A DNA stretch of 32,479 nucleotides, taken from assembly GCA_016199585.1 (NCBI GenBank), contig JACQGM010000069.1, positions 1 through 32,479 of the forward strand, given 5' to 3'. Positions 7,012 through 13,652 of this stretch are shown here, one piece after another. Both the position numbers and the translations under genes were made by a program. The notes under the pieces were generated by a model, which saw nothing but the letters and a program-made list of their open reading frames with translations, did no database searches and was not told the origin of the DNA. Each line of letters starts with the position of its first letter. Position 1 is the first letter of the stretch. Origin of the DNA: Armatimonadota bacterium (GTDB lineage: Bacteria > Armatimonadota > JAAZEB01).

Positions 7012-8373
7012 ATGGACTGCAAGGAGGTGCGGTCGGAGCTGGTGGCCCTGCTCAAAGGCGAGTTCGGCGAGCGCCACGCCGCCGCCATCGAGGAGCACCT
7101 GGCGGGCTGCCAGGAGTGCGCCGCCGAGCGTGACTGGCTGGCGGGGGTACTGCGCCGCATCCGGCCCCCCACCACCGAGGGAGCCGATACCATCCCCCGG
7201 GGTGCAAACCCTCAGCCGATCATCCGGGTGGTGAATGCGCTCATCCAGGGCGCGATCAGGGATGGTGCATCCAGCATCGCCCTCGAACCCGGCCCGCAGC
7301 AGGTGCGCGTCCGCTATCGGATCGACGGGGTGCTGCGCGAGGTGATGCAGCTTCCCCGCGCAGTCCACAACAACCTGATCACCCGGATCAAGATCATGGC
7401 CGACTGCAACGTGGGAGAGCGGCACGCGGCGCAGCAGGGGCGCATGGGGGTCACCTGCGAGGGCGGGAGCTACGATGTCCGCGTCGGCATCATGCCGAGC
7501 GCCACCGGCGAGTGCGTCACGCTCCAGATCCGCACCGCGGAGGCGCCGTCCTTTGATCTGGAGCGCATCGGCGTGTCCGCGCGCGAGGCGGCCCGGCTGC
7601 GGCCGCTCCTCGCTGCCGTCAACGGGCTGCTCCTCGTCGCCGGGCCCACCGGGTCGGGGAAGAGCACGGTTCTCTACTCGTTGGTGCAGGCGTTGGACCG
7701 CGACGGGCGCTACGTCGCCTCGGTGGAGGAACCGGTGTATTACCGCCTCCCGGGGGTGCTGCAGACCCACGTCAACCGCCGGGCGGGGGTCACGCCGGAG
7801 ACCGCGCTGCGGACGCTGGAGGCCGCCGGCGCCGAGGTGATCCTGCTCACTCACATTTGCGGTCCCGAGGAGGCGCGCGCCGCACTGGAGGCCGCGCAGG
7901 GCGAGAGCCTGGTGCTCAGCGCCCTGCACGCCAGCCACGCCGTCGCGGCGCTGGGACGGCTGCGCCAGTTCGGGCTGCCGCCGTACCTGATCGCGTCGGG
8001 GCTGCAGGGGATCCTCTCGGTGCGGCTGGCGCGCCGCGTCTGCCCGGAATGCCGTCAGGACGCGCCCGTCACCCCGGAGGAGGCGGCCGCCCTCGGCATT
8101 CCCCGCGACGCCACCGTGGCGAAGGGCGTCGGCTGCGAGGCGTGCCGGCGGACGGGCTACAAGGGCCGTGTCGGCCTCTACGAACTGCTGGCCGTGGATG
8201 CGGGAGTCCGCCGCCTGGTGGCCGCCGAGGCGCCGGCCAACGACATTCAGCAGGCGGCCCTCTCGGCTGGCATGCGCCCGATGCGCATGGACGCCGCAGA
8301 GAAGGTGCTGGCGGGTGTCACCACCCCCGCCGAGGCGCTGCGGGTCTTGCCGCAGGATCAGGAGGCAGTGTGA
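7012..8373 (+). CDS. Zinc-binding anti-sigma domain fused to a GspE/PilB-type ATPase with altered Walker B
   Basis: 453 residues. Residues 1-50 are a ZAS-like anti-sigma domain: helical, with the signature H29-x3-C33-x2-C36 (EEHLAGCQEC). Residues about 66-453 are a type II secretion/type IV pilus ATPase: an N2-like domain (GASSIALEPG, RYRIDGVL), RIKIMADCNVGERH...QQGR, an intact Walker A GPTGSGKS (211-218), VEEPVYYRLPG, LSALHAS, and the zinc tetracysteine C344/C347...C375/C378. The Walker B region, usually D-P-D-V-hhh-GE-h-RD, is GAEVILLTHICG (273-284): the catalytic Glu and the Arg-Asp pair are lost. ATP binding is possible, but normal hydrolysis is doubtful. No membrane segment is seen, so it should be cytoplasmic. 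It follows the ECF sigma gene by one base and overlaps the next gene by one base (TGATG at 8371-8375). Domain calls are firm; the role as a sigma regulator is inferred. Confidence 0.92.
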   Translation: MDCKEVRSELVALLKGEFGERHAAAIEEHLAGCQECAAERDWLAGVLRRIRPPTTEGADTIPRGANPQPIIRVVNALIQGAIRDGASSIALEPGPQQVRVRYRIDGVLREVMQLPRAVHNNLITRIKIMADCNVGERHAAQQGRMGVTCEGGSYDVRVGIMPSATGECVTLQIRTAEAPSFDLERIGVSAREAARLRPLLAAVNGLLLVAGPTGSGKSTVLYSLVQALDRDGRYVASVEEPVYYRLPGVLQTHVNRRAGVTPETALRTLEAAGAEVILLTHICGPEEARAALEAAQGESLVLSALHASHAVAALGRLRQFGLPPYLIASGLQGILSVRLARRVCPECRQDAPVTPEEAAALGIPRDATVAKGVGCEACRRTGYKGRVGLYELLAVDAGVRRLVAAEAPANDIQQAALSAGMRPMRMDAAEKVLAGVTTPAEALRVLPQDQEAV

Positions 8374-10226
8374 TGGAAAGCGTGGCGGTGCAGGAGACGA
8401 TCACGCGGCTGCGTCGGTGGCACGCGGCGCTCGTGGCGGGGATGTCGCCCGCTGAGGGGTTGCAGCTCCTTGCCCGACAGGAGAGCGACCCGGAGGATGC
8501 GGCGGCGCTGGCGCAGGCTGCGGCTGAGGCAGTGGCAGGGCGCCCGGGGGACCGGTTCCCCGGGCCGCTGCCGCTCTGTCTGCAGGCGCTGATCCGTTCC
8601 GGCGCCGTGAGAGGCGAGATGCGCGCGGGGGGAAGCGGCCTCGCCGCGGCCGTGCGTGAGGCAGTCCGCCTGGGGGAGCGCCTTGCGACCACCGACGAGG
8701 ACGGCTGGGAGGCCACATGGTGGGAGGCGCTCGGGGCGATGGTGGACGGCGGTGTGCCCATCCTGACCATCATGGAGGCGCTCGGATCAGCGCCCTTCCC
8801 GCGCGAGCTGCGGGAGGCGGCCATCCTGGTCCGCGAGGACGTGCGCGACGGCCGCTCGCTGGCGGAGGCGCTGCGGCGACAGCCTCAGAGCTTCGCGCCC
8901 GCCATCGCTGAGATGGTGGCCGCCGCTGAACAGAGTGGGCAACTCGCGCCGACGTGCCGCGAGATCGCCCTCTGCCTGCCAATGCCGATCGTTGAGCAGG
9001 TCGGCGTCGCCGTGGCAGTGACGCCTGCGCCCGAGGCGGCCCTGCTCCACGACCTTCTGGCGCGTGCCGTGGCTGAAGGCGCCAAGAGCCTCCACCTGCA
9101 CCCCCTGGCGCCGGAGGCGCCGAGGAGCCTGCTGGTACGCTGGCGCACAGGCGGCCGGCTGGTGGCGGTGCCGCCCCCGGAGGGTGGCTGGGCCGCCAAT
9201 CCGAAGCTCCTGGTGCCCGCGCTCAAGGCGTGGGCGGGTCTGGATGTGCTCTCGCGGCATGGGCTGAGGACGGCCACGCTTCACTTCCCGCGCGACTCGG
9301 AGCCGACGCACGCCCTGCACGTCACCGTCTACTGGTCCCAACTGGGAGAGACGGCCGACATCCGCATCCAGCCGCACGCCGGCATCCCGCTGAAGCTCGA
9401 TGCCCTCGGCATGGCGCATGAGCAGGCGGAGGCGGCGCTGCGCCTGGTGCGGCAGCCGTGCGGCCTGCTGGTGCTGGCCGGTTCGCCCCGGTCGGGTCGG
9501 CGCACCACCGCCTACGCCCTCCTGAGTGCGATCAACAGCGTCGAGACCAGCATCCACACCCTCGAGCCGGCTATCGAGCAGCGCCTCCCCGGAATCCACC
9601 AGACGGCGCTGCTGACGTGCAAGGCAAGCACGGTGAGTGAGGAAGGGATGACCTACACCTCCGGCCTGCGCCAACTGCTCCTCTTCCAGGACCCGGATGT
9701 GCTCTACCTGGCATCTCTGTCGGACCCGGAGGCGCTGGGCGCGTGCCTGGAGGCGGTTCTATCGGAGCGCCGGGTGCTCGGCGGGCTGGAGGCGCGCGAC
9801 GCCGCCGACGCCCTCGCTCTGATCCGGGCAGCCGCCCCGGCAGGGGGCCTGCTGGGGGCGACCCTGATCGGCATCGTGGCCCAACGGTCGCTGCGCCTGG
9901 TCTGCCCCGATTGCGCCCGGCGCGAGCCTTTCACCCGCGCCGAGCGTCGGGCGCTCCTGACGTCTGGCCTACCGGAGGAGCGGTTGGCGGACGCCGTGGC
10001 CGCCCGCGCCGTCGGTTGCGGAGCCTGCCGGCACACCGGCTATCGCGGTCGCACCGCCGTCTTCGAGGTGCTGGTGCTGCCCGACGAACACCTGGCCGTG
10101 CGAGATGCGCCGCCAGCGGAAGTGGCCCGGCACCTCGTAGGGGGTGACATCCGGTACCAGGCGGCGGCGAAGGTGGCAGCAGGCCTCACGGCCATCGAGG
10201 ATGCGGCACGCTCGGCGGGGCTCTGA
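8373..10226 (+). CDS. GspF-like soluble domains fused to a degenerate GspE-like ATPase domain
   Basis: 617 residues starting at the ATG that overlaps the upstream stop. Residues about 8-105 (LVAGMSPAEGLQLLA, then LPLCLQALIRSGAVRGEM) and about 113-202 (AMVDGGVPILTIMEALGSA, VRDGRSLAEAL, MVAAAEQSGQLAPTCREIA) each look like the cytoplasmic helical domain of GspF/PilC, but the membrane helices of that family are absent. Residues about 220-617 follow the GspE layout: AVAEGAKSLHLHPL, VRWRTGGRL, then a Walker A equivalent GSPRSGRRT (370-378) with Arg in place of the essential Lys. The Walker B equivalent QDPDVLYLASLSD (439-451) lacks the catalytic Glu. The zinc tetracysteine C511/C514...C549/C552 remains. 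It should therefore not be an ATPase. It may pair with the preceding ATPase-like protein. Function is inferred only from architecture and operon. Confidence 0.9.
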   Translation: MESVAVQETITRLRRWHAALVAGMSPAEGLQLLARQESDPEDAAALAQAAAEAVAGRPGDRFPGPLPLCLQALIRSGAVRGEMRAGGSGLAAAVREAVRLGERLATTDEDGWEATWWEALGAMVDGGVPILTIMEALGSAPFPRELREAAILVREDVRDGRSLAEALRRQPQSFAPAIAEMVAAAEQSGQLAPTCREIALCLPMPIVEQVGVAVAVTPAPEAALLHDLLARAVAEGAKSLHLHPLAPEAPRSLLVRWRTGGRLVAVPPPEGGWAANPKLLVPALKAWAGLDVLSRHGLRTATLHFPRDSEPTHALHVTVYWSQLGETADIRIQPHAGIPLKLDALGMAHEQAEAALRLVRQPCGLLVLAGSPRSGRRTTAYALLSAINSVETSIHTLEPAIEQRLPGIHQTALLTCKASTVSEEGMTYTSGLRQLLLFQDPDVLYLASLSDPEALGACLEAVLSERRVLGGLEARDAADALALIRAAAPAGGLLGATLIGIVAQRSLRLVCPDCARREPFTRAERRALLTSGLPEERLADAVAARAVGCGACRHTGYRGRTAVFEVLVLPDEHLAVRDAPPAEVARHLVGGDIRYQAAAKVAAGLTAIEDAARSAGL

Positions 10227-10256
10227 CGCGGCAAGGCCCTGCGGGGCGACACCCCC

Positions 10257-10310
10257 GGCCCGATGCTCGGGCACTCCGGGCAAACGCTCGGAGAGGAGTG
10301 CGAACGCGGA
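10257..10310 (+). repeat. Dispersed repeat, type A copy 3
   Basis: GGCCCGATGCTCGGGCACTC, CAAACGCTCGGAG and GTGCGAACGCGG match the tandem A units at 5947-6073 with a few changes. It lies 30 bp after the GspF/GspE-like gene and in the same orientation as the copies before the sigma gene. Confidence 0.75.
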
Positions 10311-10349
10311 GGCGCGTCCGCCCGAAGGGCGGCACCCCCGCGCCGGCAT

Positions 10350-10388
10350 CGGAGCGCCGGGGAACCCGGCGGGGGCGGGGGTGGGAAG
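10350..10388 (+). repeat. Dispersed repeat, type B copy 3
   Basis: CGGAGCGCCGGGGAACCCGG plus a G-rich tail, matching 6082-6124 and 5871-5913. It follows A copy 3, as B copy 2 follows A copy 2, so the A-B order is kept on both sides of the cassette. Confidence 0.75.
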
Positions 10389-10437
10389 GGGCCTGAGACC
10401 TCACACGCGCCGCCGCCCGCGCCCGATCCCCTTGCGC

Positions 10438-10467
10438 TTGCCAGGAAGCGGCCTGGCGTGCTATTAT
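10438..10467 (+). promoter_or_regulatory. Sigma-70-type promoter of the TPR-ald operon
   Basis: TTGCCA (10438-10443), an 18-nt spacer and TATTAT (10462-10467). It would give a leader of about 100 nt to the ATG at 10578. Confidence 0.55.
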
Positions 10468-10577
10468 CGTATCGGCCCGGGTGGGGGGTTCGGCAGCGCC
10501 CTGGTGAGACCCGGGGCGTGCCTGAACGGGGCCGGCACTGGACTTGCAGGCTGCCTTTGTCGTATTATGGTATCGGC
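10462..10577 (+). repeat. Duplicated 15-mer overlapping the -10 and abutting the start codon
   Basis: TATTATCGTATCGGC (10462-10476) and TATTATGGTATCGGC (10563-10577) differ at one base and lie 101 bp apart. The first is the -10 and start region of the predicted promoter. The second ends immediately before the ATG at 10578, where no Shine-Dalgarno site is visible. Confidence 0.5.
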
Positions 10578-11486
10578 ATGAGCACGATACTCCGGGCGGC
10601 GAGGGAGGAGGGCGGGCCTCGCGCGGCATGGCGGCGGCGGTTGCGCGCCCTGGCGGCGATGGTGTTGGTGGGGACCCTGGGCGCGGCCGCGCTGGGGACC
10701 TGGGCGTGGCTGCGTCCGGCAGAGAGCGCAGTCGCGATCAGCACGTGGCTGCTCCAGGCCGGCGACGCGCGCGGCGCCGAGTGGTGGCTGGCGCGCTACA
10801 CCCGGGTTCAGGGGCGATCACTCGCGAGCCTGGCGCTGGCGGGGCAACTCCTGGTGGGCCGAAAGCACCCCGAGGCCGCGGCCCGCTACCTGGAAGAGGT
10901 CCTGCGCCTCGATCCGGACCACCCGGCGCGCGTGTCTCTCGGCCTGGCCTACGAGCTGATGGGCCGCGACCAGGACGCCGAAGCGGAGTACCGCGAGGCT
11001 GTGCGGCGGCGGCCGTCCGACCCGATGGCCCTGAACGGCCTGGGCTACTTCCTCGCGCAGCGCGCGGTGCGCCTGGAGGAAGCGGTGAGCCTGCTCCACC
11101 GGGCGCTTGAGTTCGTGCCGGCCGACGGCAGCGTTCTGGACAGCCTGGGGTGGGCGCTCTACCAGTCCGGCGACATCCGGGCGGCGCTCGCGCTCCTCCA
11201 GGAGGCGGCCCGTCAAGTGCCGTCATCGGGAGAGATCCGCTATCACCTTGGACTCGCGCTCGCGCGCGCGGGAGCGCGCGACCGGGCGTTGGTGGAGCTG
11301 GGGAAGGCGGCCATGCTCGAGCCAGACCTTCCCGGGGCGCGGCAGGCGGTGGTTCAGCTTCGCGCCGGGCGCCTCCCGCCAGTGCCGGTGCCCTGGCAGG
11401 GCCATGGCGCGTGGCGCGCGGCCCGTTTGCGAGCGGTGCCGAGCGATGGACCGCCGCGGCTGCGGCAGATGGAGGGAGCACAATGA
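10578..11486 (+). CDS. Membrane-anchored TPR protein
   Basis: 302 residues: a short basic N-terminus (RRRLR), one membrane segment (about residues 24-46, LAAMVLVGTLGAAALGTWAW), then tetratricopeptide repeats facing the periplasm. TPR signatures include AARYLEEVLRLDPDHPARVS, LGLAYELMGRDQDAEAEY, ALNGLGYFLAQRAVRLEEAV and LDSLGWALYQSGDIRAALAL. TPRs are protein-interaction scaffolds; no enzymatic domain is present. The ATG at 10578 is the first in-frame start, but it lacks a Shine-Dalgarno site, so a leaderless message or another start is possible. The stop codon overlaps the start of ald (ATGA at 11483-11486), so the two are translationally coupled. The functional link to alanine metabolism is unclear. 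Confidence 0.85.
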   Translation: MSTILRAAREEGGPRAAWRRRLRALAAMVLVGTLGAAALGTWAWLRPAESAVAISTWLLQAGDARGAEWWLARYTRVQGRSLASLALAGQLLVGRKHPEAAARYLEEVLRLDPDHPARVSLGLAYELMGRDQDAEAEYREAVRRRPSDPMALNGLGYFLAQRAVRLEEAVSLLHRALEFVPADGSVLDSLGWALYQSGDIRAALALLQEAARQVPSSGEIRYHLGLALARAGARDRALVELGKAAMLEPDLPGARQAVVQLRAGRLPPVPVPWQGHGAWRAARLRAVPSDGPPRLRQMEGAQ

Positions 11487-12652
11487 TCGTTGGTGTGCCG
11501 AAGGAGACCAAGGAGAACGAATACCGCGTCGGCCTGGTGCCGGTGGGGGCGGAGCTGCTGCGGCAGGCCGGGCACACGGTTCTGGTGGAAGCGGATGCTG
11601 GCTGGGGCACTTCCATCGCCGATGACGAGTACCGGGCGGCCGGCGCCGAGATCGTGAACGACCATGCCGCCCTCTTCGAGCGGGCCGAGATGCTCGTGAA
11701 GGTGAAGGAACCGCTTCCCGAGGAGTACGGGCTCCTGCGGCGCGGCCAGGTGGTGTTCACCTACTTCCACCTCGCCGCATCCGAAATGCTCACGCGCGCC
11801 ATGATCAAGAGCGGCATCGTCGCCATCGCCTACGAGACGATCCAGACCGCGAGCGGCACGCTCCCCTGCCTCGTCCCGATGAGCGAAGTGGCGGGGCGCA
11901 TGGCGATCCAGGAGGGCGCCAAGTGCCTGGAGCGCCCGCAGCAGGGGCGGGGCATCCTCCTGGGCGGGGTGCCGGGCGTGTCGCCGGCGAATGTCCTCAT
12001 CCTGGGCGCCGGCGTTGTCGGCAGCAACGCCGCCAAGGTGGCCGCCGGTTTCGGGGCGCGCGTCACCGTGCTCGACATTGACCTGGCGAAGCTGCGCTAC
12101 CTGGATGACGTCATGCCCGCCAACGTCACCACGCTCTTCTCCAACCCCCACAACATCCGCCAGGCGCTGCGCGATGCCGATCTGCTCATCGGCGCCGTCC
12201 TCATCCGCGGCGCCCGCGCTCCCGTGCTCGTCACCCGCGAGATGCTGCGGCTGATGAAACCGGGCGCCGCCGTGGTGGATGTCGCCGTGGACCAGGGCGG
12301 GTGCATCGAGACGATCCGCCCGACCACGCACCGGAACCCCACCTATATCGAGGAGGGGGTCGTCCACTACGCCGTGGCGAACATACCGGGCGCGGTGGCG
12401 GGCACCTCGACCTACGCGCTGACGAACGTGACGCTGCCCTACGTGCTGCGCCTGGCCAGCCAGGGCTACCGCCGCGCCTCGTTGGAGAGCGCGGAGATCG
12501 CCAGCGGCCTGAACCTGATCGAGGGGCACGTGGTCTTCGAGGATGTCGCCCGCCAGTTCGGCGTTCCCTACGTTCCCCCGGAGCGCGTGCTGGGAACGGT
12601 GGAGGAGAGCGGGCCGCGGTCGCCCGGGAAGGCCGAGCCCGCCCGGCGGTGA
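11483..12652 (+). CDS. ald: Alanine dehydrogenase
   Basis: 389 residues, full length for Ald (EC 1.4.1.1), which interconverts L-alanine plus NAD+ and pyruvate, ammonia and NADH in the cytoplasm. All key residues sit at the family's usual numbers: R15 (pyruvate site), K75 and H96 (catalysis, in VKVKEP and YFHLA), the nucleotide motif GAGVVG (175-180), D198 in VLDID contacting the NAD ribose, and D270 in VVDVAVDQGG. N-terminal MIVGVPKETKENEYRVG and the SPANVLILGAGVVG segment are diagnostic. GGAGGGAG lies just upstream of the ATG, and the start overlaps the TPR gene's stop. A Pro/Arg-rich tail of about 15 residues is unconserved. The enzyme consumes or makes NADH, so it may share redox logic with the Rex-linked hydrogenase operon, but no Rex site was seen at its promoter. 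Confidence 0.97.
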   Translation: MIVGVPKETKENEYRVGLVPVGAELLRQAGHTVLVEADAGWGTSIADDEYRAAGAEIVNDHAALFERAEMLVKVKEPLPEEYGLLRRGQVVFTYFHLAASEMLTRAMIKSGIVAIAYETIQTASGTLPCLVPMSEVAGRMAIQEGAKCLERPQQGRGILLGGVPGVSPANVLILGAGVVGSNAAKVAAGFGARVTVLDIDLAKLRYLDDVMPANVTTLFSNPHNIRQALRDADLLIGAVLIRGARAPVLVTREMLRLMKPGAAVVDVAVDQGGCIETIRPTTHRNPTYIEEGVVHYAVANIPGAVAGTSTYALTNVTLPYVLRLASQGYRRASLESAEIASGLNLIEGHVVFEDVARQFGVPYVPPERVLGTVEESGPRSPGKAEPARR

Positions 12653-12659
12653 GCCGCAC

Positions 12660-12689
12660 GGCGGGAGGCGGGGCGCCCCGCCTCTCGCC
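12660..12689. terminator. Bidirectional terminator hairpin between convergent genes
   Basis: A 30-bp palindrome: GGCGGGAGGCGGGGC (12660-12674) against GCCCCGCCTCTCGCC (12675-12689), 14 of 15 pairs Watson-Crick and one G-U. It lies 8 bp after the ald stop and 15 bp from the end of the minus-strand gene. No U-tract on either side. Confidence 0.6.
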
Positions 12690-12704
12690 GCGGAACCTAC
12701 GGCG

Positions 12705-13577
12705 CTATGGCTGCCGGGCCATCTGCCGCCTGCAAGCGGTGATCATGCCGCGAAGTCCCCCGATCTGATGCTCTCTGCGCATCCGATCCCTGGGTTGTTC
12801 TGGCGGGAGCTCACCGGACTCCAGAATGGCGATCGCCCGCTGATACATGGCGATTGCCTGCTCATAGTCCCCTGCGTCCTGATGGACCGCCCCCATCCCG
12901 GCATAGGCCGTGGGACTGCCGGGAACCAGGGCCAGTATCCGCTGGAACATGGCGAGTGAGTCATCGAACCGCTTCGCCCACCCCAGGCGCACCCCCAGGT
13001 GGCACATCCGGTTCAGTTCGTCCAGGCGCCCGTTGGCGGTGACGACGAACACCGGCAGCGGGAGCGGCGGGATGAAGAGGGGCGGCGCCTCCCCGACGAC
13101 CCGCACCAGGTAGCCCCCGGGCGGCAGCGGCGCGCCATCCACGGTAACGCGCCATGCGGTCTTGATGTACTCGCCGGGGTAGAGGGTGCCGGGCGCGCGC
13201 TCCTTCACCTCTTTCACCACCCCTTGGTAGAACACCAACTGGAAGTGCGACCGCCCTGCCTCCTTTCCGGTGGGCGTCACCCGTTCGAGGGCGAAGGTCA
13301 ACCCCGGCACCCAGGCCGATTCTTGGAGCGACGCACCCACGGACACCGGCTCTTGCCGGCTGTTGATCAGGATCAGCGTCACTTCCACGTTCTCGCCCTC
13401 GTACAACTTGGCGGGCGCGCCCCGCTCCCCGAACGGGCTGCCGATGGTGCTGAGCGAGACCCGCGCCTCCGGCGGGGGCCAGGCCGCCCCGGCCGCCGCC
13501 GATTGGGCCACGATGCACAACGGCGCGGCAGCCACCAGCAGCCCCCGTAGCACCCCTCTCGCGTTCAGCTTCGCCAT
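12705..13577 (-). CDS. Exported protein with C-terminal TPR repeats
   Basis: 290 residues with a signal peptide (MAKLNARGVLRGLLVAAAPL, cut near AQSAAAGA). Residues about 40-180 look like an all-beta domain (repeated strands such as VEVTLILINSRQEPVSVGAS and YLVRVVGEAP) with no family I can name. Residues about 185-250 hold two TPRs (RFDDSLAMFQRILALVPGSP and DYEQAIAMYQRAIAILESGE). GGAGGT five bases upstream fixes the ATG. It is the last of the minus-strand genes below the hydrogenase operon, but a hairpin at 13612-13645 separates it from the gene before. Role unknown; the beta-plus-TPR layout suggests a periplasmic binding scaffold. Confidence 0.8.
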   Translation of the reverse strand: MAKLNARGVLRGLLVAAAPLCIVAQSAAAGAAWPPPEARVSLSTIGSPFGERGAPAKLYEGENVEVTLILINSRQEPVSVGASLQESAWVPGLTFALERVTPTGKEAGRSHFQLVFYQGVVKEVKERAPGTLYPGEYIKTAWRVTVDGAPLPPGGYLVRVVGEAPPLFIPPLPLPVFVVTANGRLDELNRMCHLGVRLGWAKRFDDSLAMFQRILALVPGSPTAYAGMGAVHQDAGDYEQAIAMYQRAIAILESGELPPEQPRDRMRREHQIGGLRGMITACRRQMARQP

Positions 13578-13611
13578 CGCTTACCTCCAATCCCGGTGGA
13601 ACACTCCAGTG

Positions 13612-13645
13612 GGTGCCCGCGCAGCGGCGCTGGCGCGCGGGCACC
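13612..13645 (-). terminator. 11-bp hairpin between two minus-strand genes
   Basis: GGTGCCCGCGC (13612-13622) pairs perfectly with GCGCGGGCACC (13635-13645) around a 12-nt loop, just after the stop of the 13653-14981 gene. It is a terminator or partial attenuator before the 13577 gene. Confidence 0.5.
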
Positions 13646-13652
13646 GATGCCA

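Noticed and set aside
7012-10226. A conventional type II secretion or type IV pilus operon
   Set aside because: No pilin, secretin, GspD/PilQ, prepilin peptidase or PilM-O genes; the GspF part lacks membrane helices and both ATPase-like proteins have broken motifs.
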